Translations under genes and position numbers: made by a program
Source: Glossina fuscipes
Taxonomy: Eukaryota; Arthropoda; Insecta; Diptera; Glossinidae
Direction: 5' to 3'
DNA length: 64,000 nt
Assembly (NCBI RefSeq): GCF_014805625.2
Contig: NW_023998564.1
Span: 1,080,446 to 1,144,445 of the forward strand
The notes under the pieces: generated by a model
The model's input: only the letters and a program-made list of their open reading frames with translations
What the model was told of the DNA's origin: nothing
The model's database searches: none
Shown here: piece by piece, positions 36,770 to 48,323 of the stretch
How the letters are laid out: every line of letters starts with the position of its first letter
How positions within the stretch are numbered: position 1 is the stretch's first letter

Positions 36770-37620
36770 GGATATGAGAATTCTTGGACCCAGAAGAAGC
36801 ATCAGAGACCCCACAAAGTATATGTATTCTTAATTAGCACCAAATTCTAAATCAATTTAAGCATGTTCATCTCCCCGTCTGCATAATGTTTGTTGTGAGC
36901 ATTCCCCTAGCCGCAAACATAAAGCTATTAACTTCAAATTTTGCAGAAGCATTGGAAGTTCTTGCACATTGGTTGGTATTGAAAATGGGCCATATCGGTC
37001 GAAGGATACGCCCATATTACTACGAAAACTGAGAGCTACTCAGTTTTCCAAAAGGAATAACAAATTGTTTTTTTGTTCATTACTTATAAACTATAACAGA
37101 TAAACGTACAAAAATTTGAACACATATTCTATAGGCGACGCTGTAGTACCTGTACAAAAATCGGAAAAGTAGACCATGCCTGTTCATATGGTATAGTAGA
37201 TAAAAATTTAATTTTTTTTCAATGCTTTCATAACGCGAAAAAACAAGCTTCGAAAACCATAAAGCAAATTCTTGCTCCGTTTCACATTTGCAATGCGCCT
37301 AAACATGTCCGTTTGTCCGTCTGTTTGGTTGTCCGTCTCACCATATGCCCTACTGTGTTGCATCTGTGGTAAACATTTTCCCGTCAATGAAAACGAAAAA
37401 GAATTTGGAATTGACCTAAACTTTTCAAAGGACACGCCTACAACGCTCACATGCCCATACGACAAAAACGTTTATTTTGAAAATAGAAAAAATCAGCGTC
37501 GCCCTCTCCATATTACACGGCATAAAAATTTTCTTCTTTTACTTCTTTTGTCTTTTTTAGGAAAACGGTGATGAGTGTAAAAGATTCAGTCTCGACCGAA
37601 TTTAATTTTCTTGCTTGTTA
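36770..37620 (+). repeat. Dispersed repeat family B, copy 7 (longest)
   Basis: Contains the head-type block 'agaagaagcatcagagaccc', 'caaagtatatgtattctta', 'ccaaattctaaatcaattta', then the core shared with 16590-17060, then the tail 'ttaggaaaacggtgatgagt' followed by the flank motif 'gaccgaatttaattttcttg'. The shared core ('ggtcgaaggatacgcccata' onward) makes this copy about twice the length of the others. Confidence 0.78.
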
Positions 37621-37843
37621 TTTATTAATAATTTATCTCAATTTAATTTTTTTATTATGGAAAATCTTATTATTATTTTGAGCTTTTTTAAAGTGCGCAA
37701 ATATTTATTAACTACTTTTTAGCTCCCAAAGAAAAAAAGCGGTATTCTCATATATTCATTTATTTATTTAGAAATTAAGGTAATTATAAAAACTTTGCAT
37801 ATACATACGCAAACACTATATTGGCAAGATATTTGTTATATTC

Positions 37844-37846
<3 letters not shown>

Positions 37847-37875
<29 letters not shown>
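37847..37875. repeat. (TA)n microsatellite
   Basis: About fourteen AT units. Confidence 0.95.
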
Positions 37876-37878
<3 letters not shown>

Positions 37879-37954
37879 TATATTATAAGGGTGTATTAAT
37901 TCGGTATATGCAATATCCAGAGCGAATTTAAATAGATGCACTTTTTAATTCACC

Positions 37955-38165
37955 GGTCAATTCAGATTCATTTTCTCAATATATCTCGATATAAGCTCAT
38001 CTGTCTGTCTGATGTCCCTCCACGTATTTTTGTGTTCAAAATAAAGGTCGTAATTTTTTAGATATTTTGATAAAATTTAGTAAACTGACGTGTTTTGACC
38101 TAAGGACAAAAATTGAAAATAGTTCGGGTCAACTCATTTTTTCGACCGCTCACCGTGTTTTGCAA
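37955..38165 (-). repeat. Dispersed repeat family A, copy 8
   Basis: 'tattcagattcattttctca'-like head, 'gtatttttgtgttcaaaata', 'gacgtgttttgacctaagga' and 'agttcgggtcaactca' are family A blocks in reverse. Confidence 0.7.
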
Positions 38166-38289
38166 TTTTCAAAATTTCTCGGCAAAAGTTGCCGAGCAAT
38201 AGTATTTCGACGTTCTAAATTGGTATGAGACATTCGGTTCGGCTGGAGAAGTTTATAAACTTTATAAGTATTGTCTGGTATGGAAACCC

Positions 38290-38590
38290 TTACCTGCTAA
38301 GAGGACCTAATTGTCAACATTTTATGATCAAAATTTATTTGTGATAGTAATTTGCCATTAAAATTATGTGGGACAAATTTGAACCAAATAGATCTATTTT
38401 TTGGACACCACTCCATAACATTTCACTTGAGTAGGAGCCCTTTCAGGAAAAAGCTTAACATTTATATTTTATGATAAAAATTGGTCTCTACTAGCATTTA
38501 AAAAATTAACGTTAAGAAATTTAGATCAAACAGGTCTATCTTTTAGATCTTAACATATATATGGGTTACCAAAAAAGTAAGCCTTGGTAG
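38290..38590. repeat. Diverged ~150-bp tandem duplication
   Basis: Unit 1 has 'aacattttatgatcaaaatt' ... 'gaaccaaatagatctatttt'. Unit 2 has 'aacatttatattttatgataa' style sequence ... 'gatcaaacaggtctatcttt'. The matched pairs are spaced the same way in both. A weak third unit may follow near 38600. Confidence 0.5.
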
Positions 38591-38599
38591 GAGAGAAAA

Positions 38600-40549
38600 T
38601 CTTTCCTAGTTGTTCATAAGGGACCCTGAAAATAGGAATTAAATTTAGGACGTAAATTAATTCGGGCATCCTCTAATAAGTAGATTTTTATGAAAAGTAT
38701 GTCTTTGCATGACAATAACGTATAATTTTTGGTGTATTATTTCGAAAACGAGTGAATAATTGTACGAGGCGCAGTGGTGTAGAGTATCTAAAGGTCAATC
38801 TTATCCAACTACAATGTCTTTACTTGAATTTACCTAATTTTTTCTATACAAAAAAATCTTTTTCCTGTTTGGAAGTCTATATTAAGAGATTTTTGCTGCA
38901 TTAAAAGAGAAATATGAAGACTTTACAATGGCTTAGTAAGTCCCTGGTTCATTTCGACTCATTCTTGTCTATACATATGAATGATCTTTTCTTGCAACTC
39001 AGAAAGTTAATTTTTACAGGACCTTTTTGATATACCGGTATAACTGCAAAATGTTACATCTATAATGGGTTGAGAACGTTTAATTACGCTTTAAGCACTC
39101 CTCTTTTATTTCCTGAGCTATTTCCCTTATTTTCCAACTAATTAGCTTTCGAAATGTTTCTATTTTTCAGATTTCTGTTGGTTATGTAAAAGTATACCAA
39201 ATTTTCCTTTTCTAGTACAGCTATCCGATACTAGAAAAATCATATACTTCATTGCCAGCTGTAAACTTAATACTCGATACATCGACTCGATAATCCGATC
39301 CCAGTTTTCATACATTTTACCATTTTAGAACGTAGTAATTTTGTTCAATACACAACACGCTTAAACGTGCCTTCACAAAATGCCAAGAAACGTGTGTGTC
39401 ACTTATAGTAAGAAACGGCCATGTCACATATATGTAAAGGTTGGTATCGAACTAGTTCAGTAAAACAATTGCGAGAAAAAAGTGAATGATATAAAAACTC
39501 ATCAAAAAGAAATTCAATCAAATTTCTTAAATTAAATAAATTGCGACAGTATATCTGCATGTTACTTGAATTTTCGACTTACAAAGTATCTAAATCGTAC
39601 AAATATAATTTGCAGAATTTTTGAACCACATTCCTAACTACTACGAACATTCGATTATTGCACCAATATTGAAATTTTAAATAATTGAAATTCTTTTCAT
39701 TTCTTTGCTTCAAAAAAGAACAAATACAAATCAACTGAAGTCATATTGAATGCTTAGTATAGAAAATTAACTGAACTATTGTTAAAGAACGACTATCACA
39801 TGCAAGGAATGCCCAAAAATATGGTGCGAGATCAATTAAAAAAAGGGCAGGAAAGCGATTAGTGTTACTCTTTAATTAATTTTAAGTTTAGGCGGATACT
39901 TATACCCTATACCACTTGTAGTAGAAGAGATATTATATTAAGCTTGTGAGATTGTACGTGAATGATATCAGGTAGAAATACTTTTTATTACGACAATCAA
40001 TTCAATATCATTGTTTAGACCGTTTTAAATCTGATGTCTGTTCACGTTTTTTTTGAGCTTTGTGCGTCAAAGGAGATCGATTTAACGATATTGAAATTGA
40101 AACAAAATGAACAAATTTTTCACAAATCTTCACTGAATATTTCTTTTCAATACAGAGTATTTAATGATGAGGGTTGGCTAATTGTTTAAATTTGATTTCA
40201 AACCTTTCACGCTTTTCACGCTTCGTTAGTTTAAAAGCGCCTTTTTAAGCTTTTACAACGATGCATTACGTTATAGAGTAAAATTTAAGGGCGTAATTAC
40301 CGATTTTGTTGATTATAAATTCGCGATTTCCACTACGACTATGTTAGTTGAAATTAAAACGTTACAGAAGAATAATAAGAGACTTCTATTAAAGCAAAAG
40401 ATTAGTAAGAAAGCCCTGTCACAGGTAATTTTACTTTACAGGTGAAGGCAAGTAAGTAGAATTCACCATGTGGGGTCTTATTGTTGTCTCTCGGGTGATA
40501 TAAGAAGATTACTTTCAATACTCTTTATCAGTCAGCAGCAAAGCGCAAA
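38600..40549. other. No gene recognised
   Basis: AT-rich unique-looking DNA without frames worth listing. Confidence 0.5.
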
Positions 40550-40805
40550 ATGAATAAAGTGCATTTAACACATTGCATTTAATAAAGGTTACAGAAAAGG
40601 AGCGAAGCTTACAAAAATTTAAGTGTTACGCTGGGAGCTGAGGTTGTAAATGTTCCGATCTGCAAAAGACAATTTTCCCGATTGCGCTAGGGAGATTTGA
40701 GTCTTAAAGAGGATCATTTACCAAGCGATAATAACATTTTCCGATCTTTGTTGAAGAGTAATCCAAATATAACTCTTAAAAGTCCTCATCCAACATTCGA
40801 ATTCT
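40550..40805 (+). pseudogene. Mariner relic, N-terminal DNA-binding region
   Basis: From ATG 40550 (MNKVHLTHCI) the sequence, read across small frameshifts, gives the mariner N-terminal layout: FRKGA-like near 40590-40605, an AVYG-D-VNVRTC-like segment near 40630-40665, then QFSRLR*GDLSLK, the SGRPSE-D position, and FRSLLKSNPNIT at 40738-40773. This is the paired helix-turn-helix region; no catalytic part follows. It contains at least one stop and several shifts. Not the same lineage as 2272-3529. Confidence 0.7.
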
Positions 40806-40809
40806 GACT

Positions 40810-43800
40810 ACTGAATTCTAATTTAAACCTAGTTTTCAAATAATTAATTTTTTAAAGTCATTTACTTATTCAAACATATATTTGCAAAATATTATGAATC
40901 ATTTGAGTAAATAAGTTTTCTTTTTTTTTTTTTCTTTTTTTTACTACTTGAAAATTTTTCTAAGAATTTATTTATTACGCATAACAACCATACCAACAAC
41001 AAGGAATAAGTATTTAAATTTAAATTAATAATTTTTTAATGTATGAAATATGATATAGAACCTAAATAGAAAAATGCAAATAAATTTTTTATGAATATTT
41101 TATCAGAACAGAGAGTCGTAAGGCAAGATATGAGAAAAAGAGAGGAAAAAATCTACGAAGAGCAAAAGAGACAGCTGTTGAAGTCTTTAATGTTGTTAAG
41201 CTAAACCCGCTGTTAAACCGCAAATTAACAGTATTCTGTTAATCAAAATTTATTTACACATCTAAACATATGTACTGCTGTGAAGTGAGAGGAAAGATTT
41301 CTTTGATTACATGCACCATCCACTTTTTGCTGGCGTTGTTATTGTAAAATTTTCTTTTACTCATGTTAGAAAAAAGAAAAAAGGAAAATGAATAAAGAAA
41401 GAGAATCACCACCTTTTAACAGTTGCCTACATGAATATAAATCCAAACATTTTCTAAATTTGTTTTGAGATCATTTTTAACAAATCAAAATTAAGTGCTT
41501 CTTCTTTTTATATATATTTAAAATAATCTGCTGCAATAAACAGGAAAATAAATTTTCCTCTCAGAGAAGGATTTTATTATGCTCAGAATTTTTTTAGTGC
41601 CTCCATAAGAAATGTACAGTAAAGGCAGTAAAGTAAATTTTACTCTCGAAAAGACAACATTTTAAATAACAAAACAAATACATATATACAACACACACAC
41701 ACAATAAATATTTTAATTATTTTAATGTAATAATTCAACATAATAATTCAATTTGAATTTGCTTACTTCTTTGATGTTAATAATAATAAAGTAATTTTAT
41801 TTTATTTATATAAAAAATCCTTCAAATCCTGTCAATATTTAAACATAAGTCTGAAAACGTAGTCTCTCCCATAAACCCACTAAAGCCATAAAAGTATTTA
41901 AAATAGCTATGGATCCTCATGAACATATATTTGAACAGCATCTCCTCGACATTTCTTTTCTTCTTTTAAATCCAAAGGTTTATAGTTAGATCTAAAATCT
42001 GCTTAAAAGTAAGCTACTTTCTCAAAATTATTCTGCGGCCTTATTGTATTACTTTTGATTTACCGAATAGATAAAATAATAATGTTATAGAGAATTGAAA
42101 TTTTTTATTTGTGTTTTTATGCACACTTTTGCTTTCTAATCCTTTTGTAATAAAACTTTTTTTTTTTAAATCAAAATATCTGGAAAACAACCATTTCATA
42201 CTCGAATTATGGTACAAATTTGAATTATAAATATTTATTACATGATTTTAAATGGATGCAAGCATACACCTCAGCGAGACTATGTAGAATTCTCTTATGT
42301 ATATATCTCATTAAGCCGATAAAGCTTCCTTCTAAATGTTGTAAACATTTTGACAAAATCGTGGATAAACTCTCACCGCGAGTGTTATGACGTACGAAAA
42401 CAAAAAACTTTTTCACTAAAAAAATGCCCTTCTTCTCCTGGCAGGATCGCCAATTTGTAATGGAAAAGATTTTTTGTTTGTACAAATTTATTTAAACACG
42501 AAAATTGTATATGTTTGCTCGATTACAATTTAGAAAGTCTTCAATCTGCAAAGTATATTATTTGTACAGTGTACATAATAATAATAAAAATAATACCTCA
42601 CATCTCTAGCTAATCAAACTAACATGTTTACTGTGTTTTGCCGTTGTTGTTGCGTCCGCACTCTCTCATTCGATTCAGACGACTTTTTTCTCTTCAAACC
42701 TTGAGACAATTCCCACTCGAAATGGGGGGTATTAAAAATTCGACTCATGCTAAAATTTTAATTTACACATTTGCAGAAATCGCTTTCTGAGAGTAACATT
42801 TACTTTGCTATGTATATGAATTAAATTCATGTTCGACGTTTGAGTTCGTGAGCTGCATACATTTACAACCGACATGTTTGAGTTCATTCTACTAAAGAAA
42901 TTCTCTATTATTAATAAATTTTTATTTTTTTTTGAACTTTTGAACGGTGAAGTCTGGCGAGAGCGGAGTGTGTATGCAAAATAAGCAAAATAATATTCGT
43001 AATATTCGACAAATTAAACTAAAATAAATGAATAAAAAAATTAAATTAATTAAAAAAGTAAGTTACCTAGAAATATTGAATAATAAAGGTCTGTGTAAAA
43101 TTTCTTATCGCAAGAGTTTGTGCGAAATAGTGTACATAAATGAGAAGAAAACTATTAACGATAAATACTTTTACTTATGTTTAATTAATTAATTAATGTA
43201 TATTTAGTACTGTTAATATTGAACAATATACAAACGGAATGGTTGAACATTACATTAACTTAAATTTTTATTTTATGTATAAAGACTAAAGATAGTCAAG
43301 AAATAAAATAAGAAAGTTAAATATTTAAATATTCCAATAAAATTTAAACGTTAGTGAATATGTGCGTGTTGAATAAATTGAAAATATTGTGCGTCAACTA
43401 CGTTTTTATCTCTTTTGTTAATTTTTTTGGCTTGTTTTAAAGCTGAACTTTAAGAGACGAAATTTTAATTAAAATCACTCAAAGTAAGCAAAACAAAAAC
43501 AACAGCAACAACCACAATGTAAATAAATAAAAACAGACGAACTCTAACTTAAGCAAAAATTTATAAATTTTATTAAAAAGAGAAGAATAAGTGACTTGCA
43601 AAATACATTTAAAAGAAAAGACAGGTTTGCGGGGTCGTTGAAGACACACAAAATAAAAATAATAATAAAAACAGCTAAATAGAATAAATTGGCGCGAAAT
43701 TGCAAAAAAAAGTAACAAAGTGAGAAAATAAAAAATTGAACGTAAAATAAAAATTTTTAAATTTGTAGTATTTGTGTTGAAACCACAATTTTTAAGGCTT

Positions 43801-44699
43801 GCGATTGATGTTAACATTTGTGAAGGTAACGCTTCAAAATAATTTTACTAATAATTATTAAATATTATTAAAAAAAATTAATACGTTTCTCAACCTTCAT
43901 AAGAATATTTTGATTCTGAATGTTTAGCTACTATTCATAATTGCATCTCTTCTTTAATTTTTTTTTTTTTTAACTTGAAAGCGTCTCATTTCATTTTTAT
44001 TATCTATAATTTTTTCATTGAGAAACTTTTTTTAATTCATAGAAATGATTTTCTTTACCAATTATCGACGAATTTTAGATGCTCTTGTCTTAAACAGTCG
44101 TAAGTTGTAAGACGATATTACTCCCATTGCTGGAAAGTGTTCAATAAATAACTATTAGTAGGTCGCAGAGTTATGAATAAATAAATTTTAGTTCATGGTA
44201 TGAGTAAATAAATTTTAGTTCAAAAACTAAAATATACTTTTTATTTAGTCAATCGTTGAAATATAACCGTCCTCTCAAAAATTTTCTATTTAAGTAAATA
44301 TTTAAATGGACATAGAACCATTTTATAGAACGTAATATATGAAATGGTTTTAAGTTGGATTTCCTTTTAAGATGTCTTGTCGCCTTTCTTGTAAAGTTCA
44401 CTTAGATCAAAAGAAAAAATATTGCAGGGGGTCGATGATAATAATTAAGCTTTTGTTAAGCAAAAAAAACATTTACTCTAAAACCAATAGATTTGCAAAA
44501 TATTTCAATTTAGGGAAAAGTGCTGCTTTTATAGTTTTTAAAAAATGATACCTATGTATTCCATCAGAGCGATGAAAGTGTTTCTTGAATGCTCGTAAGC
44601 CCGTTTTTTTTAACATCAATTAACAATTATCATAGATCTTTTCCGACAACCGTACATCGTTTTTCATACGAAATTTCCTATTAAAAGTAAAAAACTATA
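40810..44699. other. No gene recognised; very AT-rich
   Basis: Dense A/T runs and a CA microsatellite (41690-41702). A family B fragment lies at 42290-42370 (reverse; 'aagcttccttctaaatgttg', 'aaacattttgacaaaatcg'). Frames at 42225-42485 and 43479-43817 are Phe/Leu/Tyr-rich from poly-A DNA and are not credible. Confidence 0.5.
42290..42370 (-). repeat. Dispersed repeat family B, fragment
   Basis: Only the head block is kept, matching copies at 19240-19300, 24320-24390 and 28540-28600. Confidence 0.65.
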
Positions 44700-44905
44700 A
44701 TCGAATGCTGTCCACCGTTAAATGCTTTAAACCACTTCGCTGAATACGCTTATTCTGGTATGATTTTTCGAAACAAAGTAGTAGTCGAAAAAGTGGTTCT
44801 ACTCGAAACATTTTCGATAGGGTTCGTCAATGGGCCAAAACAAGTCGGTGTACATAAACTTCATCAAAAAGTCTGAAAATTTGCAACCTGAACCTAATAA
44901 TGCAA
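44700..44905 (+). repeat. Dispersed repeat family A, copy 9
   Basis: 'ccaccgttaaatgctttaaa', 'ccacttcgctgaatacg', 'gggccaaaacaagtcggtgt' and 'aaaatttgcaacctgaacc' in family A order. Confidence 0.7.
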
Positions 44906-45144
44906 GACTCATCAAGATTAAAATATTTCTCGATTCAAGCACTGACGAATCCCCAATCATTATAAGAGTGAATTTAAATTGCATTATGTAATATGTTAGT
45001 TCGAAATTTTCCATTAAATACTAATATGACTTTTCAGGATTTCTTGTTTCAGCTAACTCATAGTCTCGCATTAATCAAAAGCTACAGATACCACAGTCAG
45101 ATTTGAAACCTTCTAAACAATCTTCGGTGGGGATTTAAACAAAA

Positions 45145-45965
45145 TTTTATAATTGAATATTTAAGATTTATTTTTTTCCATAAACATTGCTTTGCTGGCG
45201 AAGCCATCGATAAGTTATAGTTCATTGGTCTGTCTCCCACAAAAAAATTATGGGCCGAAAAAGGTCGCAGCTACACCAGGGTGTAGAATAGTTCAGGACG
45301 TAACATCAGCCCGTACGGTAAAGAAGTTTCGATCGTCCATCTGTCACGCTAAGGACTCCTGCGGGTGTATTTCTTCAATAAGGCCGCCTGTGGAATATTT
45401 TTTGGATAAAAGTGAAACCCCACTAGTACAGATTTAACTACCTTTAAATTGACACGTGCTTTTATCCGTTACAACCTTCGATTTTTTGACTACATTAATA
45501 TAATATATTATCCCGTTCAACAAAAGTTTCTGACTTTGATTAAGTGATTAAAGTGATTTTTATGCACAAAATTTTGAGTCAAGCATCGAAGACGATATCT
45601 TGAATTAATTAGCGGAATTCTTAATCTCGATTCATTGTGGATAAGGATCGGTTAATAGCTGTTAACATTGAGTAAATTAGATAGCTGTTGATTATCCACT
45701 TGTGATAGACATGATAAGTATTGCGTTTACAGCTATCGACGAAGTATGCATTTCTCTTATTACCGAATGACAAATCTTTCCAAAGTGAAATTGCTGTTAA
45801 GTAATATATTAAAATTATGATCGAGTTTGCCGTTAAACGGCCACAGATTTCCCATCTTCTACGGCTTCTTCTAATCGAATATTTTAGATTTATTTCTCCC
45901 TCTATGAATACAATTGCGTCTGCCAAGCTGCCTGTTAACTATATGTTGATCTCCATATAAAAGTA
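45145..45965 (+). repeat. Dispersed repeat family C, copy 2 (X-Y-X arrangement)
   Basis: Block X at 45152-45232 ('gaatatttaagatttatttt', 'ttgctggcgaagccatcgat'), block Y at 45680-45815 ('gatagctgttgattatccac', 'gtttacagctatcgacgaag', 'tatgcatttctcttatta') and a second X at 45873-45960 ('gaatattttagatttatttc', 'ctgccaagctgcctgttaac'). The same X and Y occur at 13425-13800. Frames at 45192-45437 and 45621-45926 lie inside and are not genes. Confidence 0.68.
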
Positions 45966-46078
45966 TCGACGCAGAATCTCAACTGAATTGAGAGGATTTG
46001 ATGTCCAGTCAATGTGAGTCGAATGAAATTTAGTAATACCTTCTGATCGAATGTATCAAAGTTACCTACTGTTCTTAA

Positions 46079-46198
46079 TCCGCTTGAGTGGCCGAGTAAA
46101 CAAGAGTCTCGACCAGCAATTCAGTGGTCGTGGGTTCAAATCTCAAGTGCGGTAGCGTTTTTTAATAAAGCCGAAAGCCTTAGATGCTAGTGCTTTAA
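46079..46198 (+). repeat. tRNA-derived SINE-like repeat, copy S1 (5' part)
   Basis: A-box-like TGAGTGGCCGAGT at 46085-46097 and B-box-like GGGTTCAAATCTC at 46132-46144, spaced as in a tRNA, with tail 'ccttagatgctagtgcttt' ending in TTAA at 46195-46198. The piggyBac-like element begins at the next base; the repeat appears to resume at 48324. A perfect 6-bp helix (cgacca/tggtcg) occupies the anticodon-arm position, but the loop has 9 bases and the other stems are poor, so it is tRNA-derived rather than a working tRNA gene. Confidence 0.7.
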
Positions 46199-46209
46199 CA
46201 CTAAACGTG

Positions 46210-46233
46210 TACCACGCGCGGTCAAATGACCGT
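46210..46233 (+). repeat. piggyBac-like left internal inverted repeat
   Basis: TACCACGCGCGGTCAAATGA at the start; pairs with 48264-48287. Contains the 16-bp near-palindrome. Confidence 0.85.
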
Positions 46234-46389
46234 TTTTAAACTTTCGTTTAAAATTTCTCGCATAAAACGTTATTGTGTCATCATGTATCTTATTGAATTT
46301 TCCTAAAATATACATACAAACTATTTTTCAATATTTACAACTTTTTTTTAATGTGTATTCTCCGAGAACAAATTATACCATGCATAGTC

Positions 46390-46413
46390 TACCATGAGCG
46401 GTCATTTGACCGC
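46390..46413 (+). repeat. piggyBac-like subterminal third repeat copy
   Basis: TACCATGAGCGGTCATTTGA then CCGC, in the same orientation as the left end; a candidate extra transposase-binding site. Confidence 0.85.
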
Positions 46414-46424
46414 TTGAAAAATTT

Positions 46425-48161
46425 ATGTTATTTACGACTATATTCTTTGATAATCGCGTTCTTGAAATTGTTTTACGAGTCTACAATGTAATTGTAGACA
46501 ATCTACAATCTAATCAATGTGTCCGACATTCGTGGAATATCAATTTATTAGACAAAATAAATAATATCGACAAGGATTGTTCGGAAGATGATCAAGAAGT
46601 TTACGATATTGATGATGATACTGCAGAAAATTATTGTGACTTATTTGACAGTGATACGGACGAATAGAAAATTTTGAATATGCGTAGAGGACAGGAAAGA
46701 AAAACATTTATAGTTAGTTCCGAAAGTACAAATGAGGAAGAGATTGAAACTGCTATGACCGGAACTGTTTGAAAAAAAATAAAAGAAGGGTCTAAGAACA
46801 TCGGGTGGAAGAACATCGATTTGTAATATTTTCAAGGAAATATCAGGACCGACAAGATACGCTAAACGAAATATTATGAAGGGCAGAGCATTTTCAGCAT
46901 TTTCTTTGATTATTGATCATAAAATGATTAAACATGTAAGAGAATATACGGAATCAGAGGCTTTTCGAGTGTTGAAAACGAAATGGAATTTATCTATTGA
47001 AAATTATATGCATTTATTGGACTTCTATATGAGGCTTAAAATATTAATTTATCATATTTATGGAACACGAAATGGGGTCCGTCGTTGTTCTCGACAACTA
47101 TGAGTCGAAATGACTTCGCAGAAATCATGGGATTTTTTTCGATTTGACAACAAAAATCAAAGAAGCCAACGCTTCCCAGTTTGGTATAAATTTATCGAAA
47201 ACAGCCAAAACTGTTATAAACTAGGAGCATATCTTACTATGGCTGAACAATTGTTTCCTAAAAAGGCGCGTTGTAAATTTACTCAATATATGCCCAACAA
47301 ACCGGACAAATTTGGTATAAAATTCTGGTTAGCTTCCGATGTAGCTAGTAAATATATAGTGAACGGCTTTCCATATTTGGGAAAAGATGAAGGGAGAGAA
47401 TCATTAATCCCACTTGAAGAGTTTGTAACTTTGAAATTGGCCATGGGAGAAATATAATAGTTGACAATTTTTTTACAAGCGCGTCATTAGCGAGTAAACT
47501 TCTAGCAAAAGGAACTACTCTTGTTGGAACTATCCGGAGAAATAAAAGAGAGCTACCAAAATTAGCGAGACAGGCAAAGAATAGTATGACACGCTTCTCA
47601 ACAATATTATACAAATCGAAAGATTTTATTCTTACAATTTATAAAGCTAAACCAAATAAAAAGGTATTGATACTTAGTTCAATGCATTCATCCGTTGAAA
47701 TTGAAAAAAATGACCCGTACACCAGAGACAATTAGAGTTTATAACAGTACAAAATTCGGTGTAGATGTAACCGACCAAATGGCCAGAAAATAAAGTGTAA
47801 AATCTAAATCTCAAAGATGGTCTTTACAGGTCTTTTTCAATATCTTAGATTTAGCCGGGATAAACTCTTGGATTTTATATAAAGAAGCGACGGGTGAGGA
47901 AATATCGAGGCAAGAGTTTTTATTTCAGTTGGCAGAAGAACCTGGGACCGAATATCAGAAAGAGCAACAGATAAGCCAAGAATGCTCATCAAAAACGATA
48001 ATAGATACAAACACTGTTTCTTCTGAACGGAGATCTTGTCAAATAAGATATTGTAAAGTCAACAAAACAAACAAAATTTGTATAAAATGTAAAAAAACGT
48101 ATGTGGAAAATGTGTAATACAAAATGCTGTAATTTGTAAAAAATGTGATGAAAATGCATAA
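46425..48161 (+). pseudogene. piggyBac-like transposase, frameshifted, first catalytic Asp lost
   Basis: Recognisable pieces in order: an acidic N-terminal region (46560-46665, DIDDDTAENYCDLFDSDTDE); a stretch with IIDHKMIKH and TESEAFRVLKTKWNLS (46905-47000); NLSYLWNTKWG-like DNA near 47042-47085; QNCYKLGAYLTMAEQLFPKK and YMPNKPDKFGIKFWLASDV (47200-47345); then IVDNFFTSASLASKLLAKGT (47457-47516), GVDVTDQMARK (47759-47791) and VFFNILDLAGINSWILYKEA (about 47830-47890). It ends with a Cys-rich tail (48030-48161) with CQIRYC, ICIKC, VCGKC and VICKKC in shifting frames. These are the piggyBac DDE domain and C-terminal cysteine-rich domain. The second and third Asp positions (VDNFF, VDVTDQ) remain, but the first, normally in a (V/I)DE motif, reads MAEQ. 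At least four frame changes and several stops. Confidence 0.88.
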
Positions 48162-48263
48162 AAGTAAATAAAACATACAACATCGAAAAGCGGGTAACGA
48201 GTTTTTATTGTAGCATCACAAAAATATTTTGTTTACTATCTACTTTACATATGTTTTTTAAAC

Positions 48264-48287
48264 GCGGTCATTTGACCGCTCATGGTA
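48264..48287 (-). repeat. piggyBac-like right internal inverted repeat
   Basis: Reverse complement begins TACCATGAGCGGTCAAATGA; identical in its core to the subterminal copy at 46390-46413. Confidence 0.88.
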
Positions 48288-48323
48288 GAAATAGGTATAC
48301 ATGAAATGTCGGTAGATTTATTG

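Larger units (their letters stand above)
46199..48323 (+). mobile_element. piggyBac-like transposon (about 2.1 kb), inactive
   Basis: Flanked by TTAA at 46195-46198 and 48324-48327, the piggyBac target duplication. The outer ends read CACTAAA (left) and CAATAAA (right, reverse strand). Just inside lies a longer inverted repeat built around a 16-bp near-palindrome, GCGGTCAAATGACCG(T/C), at 46218-46233 and 48264-48279. It is 11-12 bp from the left end but about 36 bp from the right end. This short/long spacer asymmetry is the same plan as in the original piggyBac. A third copy of the palindrome lies at 46398-46413. The transposase runs left to right and is broken. The exact right end is inferred from TTAA plus comparison with the unoccupied repeat at 13140-13300. 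Confidence 0.85.

Noticed and set aside
43479..43817. 112-codon minus-strand frame
   Set aside because: Made of Phe, Leu and Tyr from A-rich plus-strand DNA; no start context or domain.
46079..46150. Functional tRNA-Leu or tRNA-Ser gene
   Set aside because: A and B boxes and one helix are present, but the anticodon loop has 9 bases and acceptor and T stems pair poorly; a second copy with long shared flanks shows it is a repeat.
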